DNA of 64,000 bases from Phycicoccus sp. (GTDB lineage: Bacteria; Actinomycetota; Actinomycetes; Actinomycetales; Dermatophilaceae): assembly GCA_017993715.1 (NCBI GenBank), contig JAGOME010000003.1:52796-116795 (forward strand), read 5' to 3'. Below, piece after piece: positions 18,967 through 26,509 of the stretch. Positions within the stretch are counted from its first letter, which is position 1; every line of letters begins with the position of its first letter. The notes under the pieces are model-generated. The model ran no database searches and had not been told where the DNA came from. It saw only the letters and a program-made list of their open reading frames with translations. Made by a program: the position numbers and the translations under genes.

Positions 18967-19746
18967 ATGGACAAAGTGGTTCGTGAGGCGCGGGACGCCA
19001 TCAGCGGGATTGCCGACGGGATGCGATTGGCAGTCGGAGGGTTTGGGCTCTGCGGCATACCGTCGGTGCTCATCGCAGCGCTGCACGCCGCTGGCGCCAA
19101 GGACCTCGAGGTCGTGTCCAACAACTGCGGTGTCGACGAGTGGGGGCTCGGAGTCCTGTTGCAGGACAGGCGAATCCGGCGGATGGTCTCCTCGTATGTG
19201 GGGGAGAACAAGGAGTTCGCGCGGCAGTACCTCGAGGGTGAGCTCGAGGTCGAACTGACCCCCCAGGGCACCCTGGCCGAGCGGTTGCGCGCCGGCGGCA
19301 GCGGCATTCCGGCATTTTTCACTCCAACCGGCGTCGGCAGTCAGATCGCTGACGGCGGACTGCCGTGGCGGTATGCCGCGGACGGCAGTGTCGTCCTGGC
19401 CTCACCGCCCAAGGAGGTGCGGGTCTTCGATCTGGGGAGCGGTGAACGCGAGTACGTCCTCGAGGACGCGATCGTCGCCGACTTCGCCTTGGTGCGGGCC
19501 GCCGTCGGCGATCGTCACGGCAACCTGGTGTTCCATGAGTCTGCCCGCAACTTCAACCCGTTGTGCGCGATGGCGGGTCGGGTCACCATTGCCGAGGTCG
19601 AGGAGCTTGTTGAGCCCGGTGATCTCGACCCTGATCGGGTGCATCTCCCGGGGATCTATGTGCAACGAGTGCTGCCGCTGACCCCCGATCAGGCGGCGGA
19701 CAAGCGCATCGAGCGCCGGACTGTCGCGATAAAGGTGGAGGGCTGA
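18967..19746 (+). CDS. scoA: 3-oxoacid CoA-transferase subunit A
   Basis: Alpha subunit of a type I (SCOT) CoA-transferase that moves CoA from succinyl-CoA to a 3-oxoacid such as acetoacetate. The 259 residues show the oxyanion-type loop VGGFGLCGIPSVLI, SNNCGVDEWGLG, TPQGTLAERLRAGG, IPAFFTPTGVG and the RVTIAEVEELVEPG end typical of the A subunit. Start ATG 18967 follows the -10 box. Subunit B begins three bases after its stop. A separate transcription unit from glf; the pair could serve the catabolic block at 25-50 kb, but this is inference. Confidence 0.95.
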   Translation: MDKVVREARDAISGIADGMRLAVGGFGLCGIPSVLIAALHAAGAKDLEVVSNNCGVDEWGLGVLLQDRRIRRMVSSYVGENKEFARQYLEGELEVELTPQGTLAERLRAGGSGIPAFFTPTGVGSQIADGGLPWRYAADGSVVLASPPKEVRVFDLGSGEREYVLEDAIVADFALVRAAVGDRHGNLVFHESARNFNPLCAMAGRVTIAEVEELVEPGDLDPDRVHLPGIYVQRVLPLTPDQAADKRIERRTVAIKVEG

Positions 19747-19749
19747 CTG

Positions 19750-20409
19750 ATGGCTTTGACGCGAGAGCAGATGGCGGCACGCGCGGCTCGTGAGCTGCAG
19801 GACGGCGCCTATGTCAACCTCGGCATCGGTCTGCCGACCTTGGTTCCAAACTATGTCCCCGACGATGTCGAGATTGTGCTGCAATCCGAGAACGGCATTC
19901 TCGGCGTGGGGGCGTATCCCACCGACGATGCCGTCGACCCGGACCTGATCAATGCGGGCAAGGAGACCGTGACGGTGCGGCGGGGCGCGAGTTTCTTCGA
20001 CTCCGCCATGTCGTTCGGGATGATCCGCGGTGGCAAGGTCGACGCCGCGATCCTCGGGGCGATGCAGGTCTCGGCAAGAGGAGACATCGCCAACTGGATG
20101 ATCCCCGGCAAGATGGTCAAGGGGATGGGCGGGGCGATGGACCTGGTCCACGGTGCCAAACATGTGATCGTCCTCATGGAGCACGTGGCCCGAGACGGTA
20201 GCGCCAAGATCGTGCACGAGTGCTCGCTGCCGTTGACGGGCAAGGCCGTGGTTCAGCGGATCATCACCGACCTGGCCGTCATCGACATCACCGCCGATGG
20301 CTTGGTCCTGCGCGAGCTCGCGCCGGGCGTCAGTCTTGACGAGGTCCAGGCGGCGACGGAGCCGGCTCTCGTCGTCGACCTGTTTGAGGGCGTCGGCGAC
20401 CCCTCGTAG
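19750..20409 (+). CDS. scoB: 3-oxoacid CoA-transferase subunit B
   Basis: Beta subunit of the same CoA-transferase, 219 residues. The catalytic Glu lies in [11 protein letters not shown] near residue 45, where it forms the glutamyl-CoA thioester; [29 protein letters not shown] and [12 protein letters not shown] are the other family segments. ATG 19750 has GGAGG 8 nt upstream inside subunit A. It is followed by a 210-bp gap before the peptidoglycan-binding gene; that gap holds an inverted repeat at 20558-20585. Confidence 0.95.
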   Translation: MALTREQMAARAARELQDGAYVNLGIGLPTLVPNYVPDDVEIVLQSENGILGVGAYPTDDAVDPDLINAGKETVTVRRGASFFDSAMSFGMIRGGKVDAAILGAMQVSARGDIANWMIPGKMVKGMGGAMDLVHGAKHVIVLMEHVARDGSAKIVHECSLPLTGKAVVQRIITDLAVIDITADGLVLRELAPGVSLDEVQAATEPALVVDLFEGVGDPS

Positions 20410-20557
20410 GGCCGCCAACGGCGAGTGCAGAATCTGCGGCATTCGCCAGGGTTTGGGACAGATTCACGGGGCATCGCTGGCCAGGACGAATTGCATTGTT
20501 GTAATTCAGGATCCTGGCTTGTGGATCTGCGTGACTCGTGGGAGAACTGGGGTGGTT

Positions 20558-20585
20558 GTTGCGTCAGGGTCGTCTGTGACGCAAC
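20558..20585. promoter_or_regulatory. 9-bp perfect inverted repeat upstream of peptidoglycan-binding gene
   Basis: GTTGCGTCA (20558-20566) and TGACGCAAC (20577-20585) with a 10-nt spacer, 35 bases before the ATG at 20620. It could be an operator or a leader hairpin. The region 20490-20520 is notably A/T-rich for this window. Confidence 0.4.
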
Positions 20586-20619
20586 GGTTACGCACCCCGT
20601 TACTCGACCGGAGTCTGGA

Positions 20620-22530
20620 ATGCCGCTGCGCCTGAGCCCTGCCTCATCTACCTCTCGGACCCACCCGTTGGCCCGCCGCGTCCTCCCCTTGGGGGTCGTG
20701 GCGCTCGCCGCAGGGAGCACCGTGATCACCGGCAGCGGTGGCCCGGCGATGCAGTCGGTCGCCACGGCCATTCCCAGCCCGCCGATCAAGGCGCTCCCCG
20801 CCGAACTGGACGTCGCCGCGCCGTACGTGGCCCCCGCCCACTGCCTCAATGGCGCGCTGCCCGGCGTGGCCGCATTTGCTCAACTGCTCAACCAGCACTA
20901 CGGCTACCACGTCTACGGCATTAGCCGGACGTGCGACGGTGACCACGGTGAGGGGCGCGCCGTGGACTGGATGCTCGACGGCACGACCGCCGATGGGCTG
21001 GCCCTGGGCAACGCCATCACCCGATGGCTGACCGCCCCCGATGACCAGGGACGACCGGGGGCGATGGCCCGCCGGTTCGGCATTAGCTACCTGATCTGGA
21101 ACGGCCAGATCTGGGGCGTCTACAACATGTCGGCAGGCTGGCGCACCTACACCGGACCGAACCCGCACATCGACCACATTCACTTCAACTTCACCTGGGA
21201 CGGCGGCTACCAGCAGACCTCCTGGTGGACCGGAGTGGCCCTGACGGCGAACCGCTACCTCGGTCCCACCTCGAACCCGATCCAGATCGTCCAGACCCAA
21301 TCACTGACCACGTCCGGCTATCCGGTGCTCTCCCGCGGATCCGTCGGCTCGGACGTACAGGTCGCCCAGCGCCTCGTCGGCGCTGACCCCGATGGTGAGT
21401 TCGGGCCCCTGACCGAGTCCGCCGTGCGGACCTGGCAGGGACGCTACGGCGTCTCGGCCACCGGGGTGATGGACGAGGCAACCTGGGCCAAGGCCGTGGA
21501 ACTCGGTCTGGTCGAGAACCGGTCCGGCTCGACGACCCCCCCAACAACCACGGACAGCAGCTCGCTGGCGCAGTACGCGAACACCACGCTGTCCCGCGGG
21601 AGTAGTGGGGAGGCCGTCGCTGCCGTGCAGCGTGCGCTGGGCGGCTTGGAGGCCGATGGACAGTTTGGTCCGCTCACCGAGCAGGCGGTGCGGACCTACC
21701 AGGGGTCTCAAGGCATCCCCGTCACCGGGGTTGTCGATGCGGCGACCTGGGCCGCCTTGCAGGGGACCGCAGCGCCCACAACCCCGCCGACCTCAGGCGG
21801 AAGCGGTTCGGCAAGCGCGTTGCAGCCGTATGCGACCATGACGTTGCGTCGCGGCTCGACCGGTGAGGCTGTGGCCGCGTTGCAGGGAGCACTCGGCGGT
21901 CTCACGGCCGACGGCCAGTTCGGTCCGCTCACCGAGCAGGCCGTGCGCAGCTACCAGCAGTCAAAGGGGCTGTCCGTCACTGGGGTGGTCGACGCCGCGA
22001 TGTGGCAGTCGCTGATGGGTACCGAGACGAGCGGGAGCGGTGAATCCACCCCGCCGACCGGCGGCACTGCCACCGGTACCTACGCGTCCTACTCCTCCAC
22101 CACGCTCAAGCGTGGGTCCACAGGCGAGGCCGTCGTCGCGCTTCAGCGGGCCCTCGGCGGCATCGAGGCCGACGGTGAGTTCGGCCCGCTCACCGAGGCG
22201 GCCGTCATGAGCTTCCAGGGATCCAAGGGGCTGCCGCAGACCGGTGTCGTTGACACCGCGACCTGGAACGCCCTGGGCGGCAGCACCACGACCACGACCA
22301 CGTCGACCTCGGCCGGCGGCGAGCGATCGGCCTGGTACTCCACGACCCTGCGGCGCGGGTCCACCGGTGAAGGAGTCATGGTGCTCCAGCAGGCCCTTGG
22401 CGGCCTGACCGTTGACGGGGGGTTCGGTCCCCTCACGGAGGCCGCCGTCAAGGAGTTTCAGGCTGATGCCGGCCTGCCCCAGACCGGCATCGTCGACGAA
22501 GCCACCTGGCGCGCCCTCGACGCCCGCTGA
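20620..22530 (+). CDS. secreted peptidoglycan-binding protein with five PG_binding_1 repeats and M15-like domain
   Basis: Exported cell-wall protein of 636 residues. An N-terminal signal-like segment (about residues 12-40, with LPLGVVALAAGSTV) is followed by an M15-peptidase-like/ARB_07466-type domain: HGEGRAVDWML and HIDHIHF supply plausible zinc ligands. From about 225 to the end are five peptidoglycan_binding_1 repeats, each about 70 residues, with the phrase DGxFGPLTExAV and a T/S-G-V-V/M-D-x-ATW ending, separated by Ser/Thr/Gly-rich linkers. Start ATG 20620 has GGAG 6 nt upstream and is embedded in GAATGCC. A 33-bp remnant of a sixth repeat end follows the stop. Role in wall hydrolysis or anchoring is inferred. 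Confidence 0.85.
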   Translation: MPLRLSPASSTSRTHPLARRVLPLGVVALAAGSTVITGSGGPAMQSVATAIPSPPIKALPAELDVAAPYVAPAHCLNGALPGVAAFAQLLNQHYGYHVYGISRTCDGDHGEGRAVDWMLDGTTADGLALGNAITRWLTAPDDQGRPGAMARRFGISYLIWNGQIWGVYNMSAGWRTYTGPNPHIDHIHFNFTWDGGYQQTSWWTGVALTANRYLGPTSNPIQIVQTQSLTTSGYPVLSRGSVGSDVQVAQRLVGADPDGEFGPLTESAVRTWQGRYGVSATGVMDEATWAKAVELGLVENRSGSTTPPTTTDSSSLAQYANTTLSRGSSGEAVAAVQRALGGLEADGQFGPLTEQAVRTYQGSQGIPVTGVVDAATWAALQGTAAPTTPPTSGGSGSASALQPYATMTLRRGSTGEAVAALQGALGGLTADGQFGPLTEQAVRSYQQSKGLSVTGVVDAAMWQSLMGTETSGSGESTPPTGGTATGTYASYSSTTLKRGSTGEAVVALQRALGGIEADGEFGPLTEAAVMSFQGSKGLPQTGVVDTATWNALGGSTTTTTTSTSAGGERSAWYSTTLRRGSTGEGVMVLQQALGGLTVDGGFGPLTEAAVKEFQADAGLPQTGIVDEATWRALDAR

Positions 22531-22570
22531 CACACACCGACGAAGCCGTGTGGCGCGCCCTCGACGCCCG
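22494..22570 (+). repeat. 33-bp direct repeat: end of last PG-binding repeat duplicated after the stop
   Basis: Copies at 22494-22526 (coding) and 22538-22570 (beyond the stop) match at 30 of 33 bases, differing only at ACC versus GTG. The second copy is in another frame, so it is not translated with the gene. It looks like the relic of an extra repeat. Confidence 0.8.
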
Positions 22571-22599
22571 GAGGGCCCATACGACCTGTCGTGGTGCGG

Positions 22600-22667
22600 T
22601 ACATACGCGGTTACCCCTTAGTAGCGGGGGTGATCACCCCCGCTACTAAGGGGTAACCGCGTATGTA
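22600..22667. repeat. perfect 68-bp palindrome (34-bp arms, no loop)
   Basis: Bases 22600-22633 are the exact reverse complement of 22634-22667, centred on TGATCA. Each arm has a G/C run next to the centre and TACATACGCGG at the outer end. It lies in the 225-bp gap between two convergent genes. A bidirectional terminator or a palindromic repeat element are the main options. Confidence 0.9.
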
Positions 22668-22755
22668 GCCTTGTGCGGCCGCGCTCGGCGACCGCGTCGG
22701 TCGCGGACAGTGCTGAGGAAAGCGTGTTGCGCGGCGCAGGCAACCCGTGGCGGGC

Positions 22756-23454
22756 TCAGAGGGTCAGGCGGGTCGCGCCCTCGACGTCGTCGCGACGTCG
22801 CAGGACGTCCGGATCCGGCCGCCCGCGGGTGACCACGACCGAGCCGTCGGCCGCCCACACATCCACTGCCGTGCGCAGGAAGGACTGCAGCGATGGGTCC
22901 TCAAGGTGGACGCGGACCGCAGACGGCCTGGGCTGCACGAGATCCGCGTAGGCGATGGTCGTCGCCCCATACCGCAAGGCGGCATTGGTCGGGTCTGGGG
23001 CGTCCCACGCATGGAACACATCGGGGTGGGTGGCCAGGTCGGCGGCCTCGTCGACCACGCCCGGCGCAACTGCTGGTGTGGCCCGACGGGCCAGGGCCGC
23101 CAAGGTGACCAGGGCCGCGTCGGACGCCCTGTCGGTGGCTGCCGGGTCGTCGGTGATGACCGCGTCGGGCGCCTGCCCATCGAGGGCGAGAGTGGCCCCG
23201 ACCGACCACACCGCCAGCGACCAGTAGGCGCTGCGCCAGTGGGCCGGCAGGTCGAGGAGGACGACGCGGGCAGGACCGATATCCCACTCGTCCTGGAGCA
23301 GGTTGGCCGCCTTGGCGACCCAGTTGGCCAGGACCCGCCCCGACAGCTCGATCCGCTCGCCGGCGGTGGGGGAGGGAGTGTCGTCGTAGTACGTGATCCG
23401 GGGCCTGGCAGGGTCGGCGCGGACCATCGCGGCGAGGACGTCGGGAGGCATCAC
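22756..23454 (-). CDS. TIGR03089 family protein (truncated AMP-binding-like)
   Basis: Actinobacterial protein of about 232 residues resembling a degraded N-terminal part of an AMP-binding (acyl-CoA synthetase) fold; function unknown. Seen are ITYYDDT, the RIELSGRVLANWVAKAANLL segment (like the start of adenylating enzymes), DLPAHWRSAYW and a C-terminal VVTRGRPDPDVLRRR. It lacks the phosphate-binding TSGSTGxPKG loop, so adenylation is unlikely. In M. tuberculosis the homologous position (Rv3268) is next to an LCP gene, and an LCP gene occurs in this window. Start GTG 23454 follows a TACCCT box; ATG 23451 is next to it. Confidence 0.82.
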   Translation of the reverse strand: MMPPDVLAAMVRADPARPRITYYDDTPSPTAGERIELSGRVLANWVAKAANLLQDEWDIGPARVVLLDLPAHWRSAYWSLAVWSVGATLALDGQAPDAVITDDPAATDRASDAALVTLAALARRATPAVAPGVVDEAADLATHPDVFHAWDAPDPTNAALRYGATTIAYADLVQPRPSAVRVHLEDPSLQSFLRTAVDVWAADGSVVVTRGRPDPDVLRRRDDVEGATRLTL

Positions 23455-23460
23455 CGGCCC

Positions 23461-23466
23461 AGGGTA
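23461..23466 (-). promoter_or_regulatory. -10 box of leaderless TIGR03089 promoter
   Basis: TACCCT on the minus strand, 6 nt before GTG 23454. Confidence 0.5.
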
Positions 23467-23517
23467 TGCCGCCACGGCTCACCGCGGCGGCTCCCGGACC
23501 CGGGCGGGACACCGGAC

Positions 23518-23523
23518 TACGGT
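23518..23523 (+). promoter_or_regulatory. -10 box of leaderless membrane-protein promoter
   Basis: TACGGT on the plus strand, 7 nt before ATG 23531. It diverges from the TIGR03089 box 51 bases away. Confidence 0.5.
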
Positions 23524-23530
23524 CGGCGGT

Positions 23531-25585
23531 ATGTCCGCGGCCGCAAGCCTGCCCACCACCGTCGCAGAGCGGCGGGCCGGCGGCGTGCTGCAGGCGATCG
23601 TGCTCGGCAGCGGGCTCTGGGTCATCCTGCTGAGTGCGGCCTGCGTGCCCTTGTCGGCCGTGGGTCAGTGGCAGCCTGCGGTTGTCGGGCCGGTGGCCGC
23701 GCTCCTCGCGGTGCTCGCCTTCTGGGCGGTCCGACAGGTGCCCTCGGTCAGCCTTCCGCTGTGGTCAGCGGGTGCCCTGACAGTGATCTCCGTGGGAGTG
23801 GGGCTTTGGCTGGGCGCCACCCACGCCGAGCAGGTCCTCCCACGCCGCGACTCCGCGAGCAACCTCCAGGCGGCCATCTCGTTGGCGGATCACGGGCTGC
23901 GCGAGGTCCCCATCGAGGTGGCGGCCTATGGGGGCCCGGACGTGGTGACCGACCCAGGCGTCAGGCTGGCCAGTCCGGCCTTCTTCGCAGTCGGGACCGA
24001 GGAGCAGCCGGTCATCCAGCCACAGTTCGTCATCGGCCCGGCCGCCCTCTACTCAATTGGTGTGTGGGTCGGTGGAGCCCCGGGCGCCATGGTTCTGCCG
24101 GCTGCCCTCACGGCCCTCGGCCTGCTCGCGATCGGGCTCCTCACCGCCCGGACGGTCGGACCCCGGTGGGCCGCGGTCGCGGCCGGTGGCACCGCCCTGT
24201 TGTACCCCGTGGTGCACGTCGGGCGGACCACCTACTCCGAGCCCTTGGCGATGGTCACCCTGGCCGCTGGCCTCCTCGCCCTGGTCGCCGCGGCCGGTGA
24301 CGAGGACTCCCACCGCGGTGCAGTCGTGAGCGGCCTCCTCATCGGCGGCACGGCATTCGTCCGCATCGATGGTCTGCGCGAGACCGTCCTCCTCGTGCCC
24401 TACCTCACCGTCCTGCTGGCGAGGGGCGAGCGCTGGCCGTTACGCGTCGGCGCCGCCGCCGGGCTCGGCACGGTGGCGGCCTTGGGGGCGGCCTGGGCCC
24501 AGTCCGAGCAATACCTCGGATCGATCGCCGCCAGCCTCGTCCCGCTCGCAGCGATGGGAATCCTGATCCCGGCGCTGGCTTGGGCCGCGTTGTCGTTCGC
24601 CGACCGCGGCTGGCACCTGCCGGCGGGCCTGTCCCGACGACTGCCCGCGCTCCTCGGTGGGCTGGTCCTTCTCGTGGGTTGCTACCTGGCCAGCCGGCCT
24701 CTCTGGCAGGTGGTTCGACAGTCACCGGACGATCCTGGCGCCCGCTACGTCGCAGGCATGCAGGCCAGGCAGGGGCTCGTCGTCGATGGGGGCCGCACCT
24801 ACGCCGAGGACACCGTTGCCTGGCTGTCCTGGTATGTCGGCCCGGTCGCGCTGGCGCTCGCCCTGTTGATGGTGGCCGCAGGGTTCACCCGGCTCGGCGC
24901 GGCCTGGCGGGACCAGGAACGCCTCCCGGACTGGGCGGGAGCGCTCGTCGTGGTGGCGGGCTCATCGGTGCTCACCTTGCTGCGGCCGGGGATCACCCCC
25001 GATCATCCGTGGGCCACGCGGCGGCTGCTCATCGCGCTCCCTTTGGTGGTGGTGGCGGTCGTCGCCGCGGCCGCTTGGGTCGCGCGCCGGCTCGTCCGGA
25101 GCCGCCCGATGGCCTACGCCGTCGTCGCCGTTGGCGCGCTCCTGGCCTCGTTCGCCGTCCCCGCTGCCCTGGCTACGGCACCGCACGTGTCGGAACGGGT
25201 GGAGCAGGGGTCGCTGCGGGCCGTCGGTCAGGTGTGTGCGGCATTCGGGCCTGGGGACGTGGCCCTGATGATCGACTCCCGGTCCGCCAATGAATGGCCG
25301 GAGGTGTTGCGCAACTGCGGGGTGCCCGCGTTATCGGCGACCGCGGCGGTCCGGCGCGATCCGAGCGGGCTGCAGGTCCTCGTGCGGCGCCTCAAAGGCA
25401 CGTTGGCCACCCAGGGCAAGCACCTGGTTGTGGTGGCTGCCGACGCTGACACGAGCATCTCGGATCTCGGGGTGATCCCGGTGGAAGCCGTCGCGATCAC
25501 GGTGCAGGAGCAGGACCACCGACTGGAGGAGCGAGCCGATGCCCTGGTGGCGTTGCCGATCCGGGTGTGGGTGGGGCGGCCGTAG
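23531..25585 (+). CDS. large polytopic membrane protein, GT-C-like
   Basis: 684-residue integral membrane protein with about a dozen hydrophobic segments between residues 20 and 560 and an extracytoplasmic C-terminal domain of about 120 residues. The first outward loop has PRRDSASNLQAA, where an Asp after the first helices recalls the acidic motif of GT-C glycosyltransferases (dolichyl/polyprenyl-phosphate-sugar dependent); later VGRTTYSEPLAM and FVRIDGLRE also fit such enzymes. I do not recognise a named family, so polyprenyl-sugar transfer is inference. Leaderless start ATG 23531. A stable hairpin at 25593-25627 follows its stop. Confidence 0.7.
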   Translation: MSAAASLPTTVAERRAGGVLQAIVLGSGLWVILLSAACVPLSAVGQWQPAVVGPVAALLAVLAFWAVRQVPSVSLPLWSAGALTVISVGVGLWLGATHAEQVLPRRDSASNLQAAISLADHGLREVPIEVAAYGGPDVVTDPGVRLASPAFFAVGTEEQPVIQPQFVIGPAALYSIGVWVGGAPGAMVLPAALTALGLLAIGLLTARTVGPRWAAVAAGGTALLYPVVHVGRTTYSEPLAMVTLAAGLLALVAAAGDEDSHRGAVVSGLLIGGTAFVRIDGLRETVLLVPYLTVLLARGERWPLRVGAAAGLGTVAALGAAWAQSEQYLGSIAASLVPLAAMGILIPALAWAALSFADRGWHLPAGLSRRLPALLGGLVLLVGCYLASRPLWQVVRQSPDDPGARYVAGMQARQGLVVDGGRTYAEDTVAWLSWYVGPVALALALLMVAAGFTRLGAAWRDQERLPDWAGALVVVAGSSVLTLLRPGITPDHPWATRRLLIALPLVVVAVVAAAAWVARRLVRSRPMAYAVVAVGALLASFAVPAALATAPHVSERVEQGSLRAVGQVCAAFGPGDVALMIDSRSANEWPEVLRNCGVPALSATAAVRRDPSGLQVLVRRLKGTLATQGKHLVVVAADADTSISDLGVIPVEAVAITVQEQDHRLEERADALVALPIRVWVGRP

Positions 25586-25592
25586 ACCACCA

Positions 25593-25627
25593 CACCCGTG
25601 ACCAGGTCAGTGCCCTGATCACGGGTG
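25593..25627. terminator. bidirectional hairpin terminator
   Basis: Arms 25593-25606 and 25614-25627 pair over 14 bp with one mismatch around a 7-nt loop, between convergent genes ending at 25585 (+) and 25666 (-). It marks the left edge of the catabolic block. Confidence 0.75.
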
Positions 25628-25665
25628 ATGGCAGCCCCTGCGGGCCGGTGATGGAACGTGGCCGG

Positions 25666-26499
25666 TTACGACCAGGTCCAGCTCGGCTCCCTCTTCTCCA
25701 GGAATGCCGCCATGGCCTCCTTGGAGTCGTTGAGGCGCATCAGGCGCGCGGTGTAGTCCTGCTCCGTGCGGTACTGGATCGCCATCTCTTCCCCCTCGAT
25801 CCGCACGACCGACTCCTTGGCCAGCCGCAAAGCCAGGGGGCTCTTGGTGGCCAGGATCTTGCCGAGCTCCATCGCGCGATCGAAGGCCTGACCCGCGGGG
25901 ACCAGCTCGTCGGCGCCACCGAGCCGGTGGAACTCCGCGGCGGTCTCCGGGATGCCGGTGAAGAACATCCTGCGGGCCCGGCCCGGCCCGACGAGCTTGA
26001 GCGCCTTGCTCGCCCCTCCGAGCAGACCGACGTTGATCTCCGGGAGCCCGAAGCGCGCGGTCTCTGAGGCGATCACGATGTCGCACACGCCGACCAGGCC
26101 GAAGCCGGCGCCGACCGCGATGCCTTCGATGGCCAGGATGACCGGCACCGCGCAGTTGCGGATCGCGGCCTGCGTCTCGCGCCATTCGAGGCCGGCATCC
26201 AGTTGGAGTCGTAGGGCACGCTCGTACGCGAAGCCCTGCTGGGCCTCGTTGAGGTCGACGCCGCCACAGAACGCCTTGCTCCCTGGGGCGGCGCACAAGA
26301 TGGCGGAGTTGACTTCGCGAGAGTCGGTGATGAAGTCGAAGGCGGCCCGCAGGTCGACGACGAGCTGGCGATTGACTGCGTTGACCGGTGGCCGGTTCAA
26401 CGCGACGACGGCGACACCGTCGGACATGGTGAACAGGAGGGTCTCGAACGTCGGGAGCTCCGGTGGCGTGCTCGGTCCCGGTTGAATCTGCTGGTCCAT
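25666..26499 (-). CDS. enoyl-CoA hydratase/isomerase family protein
   Basis: Crotonase-fold protein, 277 residues, last gene of the minus-strand importer/monooxygenase operon. The CoA-binding and oxyanion segments are SKAFCGGVDL and GIAVGAGFGLVGVCD; LPEINVGLLGG keeps the second catalytic Glu (Glu164-type) but the first (Glu144-type) is replaced in GFGL. Simple hydration of 2-enoyl-CoA is therefore uncertain; isomerisation, ring cleavage or thioester hydrolysis by a crotonase are alternatives. ATG 26499 has AAGGA about 9 nt upstream and lies 10 bases after the monooxygenase stop, so the two are co-transcribed. Confidence 0.88.
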   Translation of the reverse strand: MDQQIQPGPSTPPELPTFETLLFTMSDGVAVVALNRPPVNAVNRQLVVDLRAAFDFITDSREVNSAILCAAPGSKAFCGGVDLNEAQQGFAYERALRLQLDAGLEWRETQAAIRNCAVPVILAIEGIAVGAGFGLVGVCDIVIASETARFGLPEINVGLLGGASKALKLVGPGRARRMFFTGIPETAAEFHRLGGADELVPAGQAFDRAMELGKILATKSPLALRLAKESVVRIEGEEMAIQYRTEQDYTARLMRLNDSKEAMAAFLEKREPSWTWS

Positions 26500-26509
26500 T
26501 CAGGTGTCC

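Noticed and set aside
20410..20619. c-di-AMP (ydaO-type) riboswitch before a wall-hydrolase-like gene
   Set aside because: Context is suggestive, but I could not match the conserved riboswitch core; only a 9-bp inverted repeat is certain.
22756..23454. Truncated acyl-CoA synthetase pseudogene
   Set aside because: The short form without an ATP loop is the normal length of the TIGR03089 family, with its own promoter.
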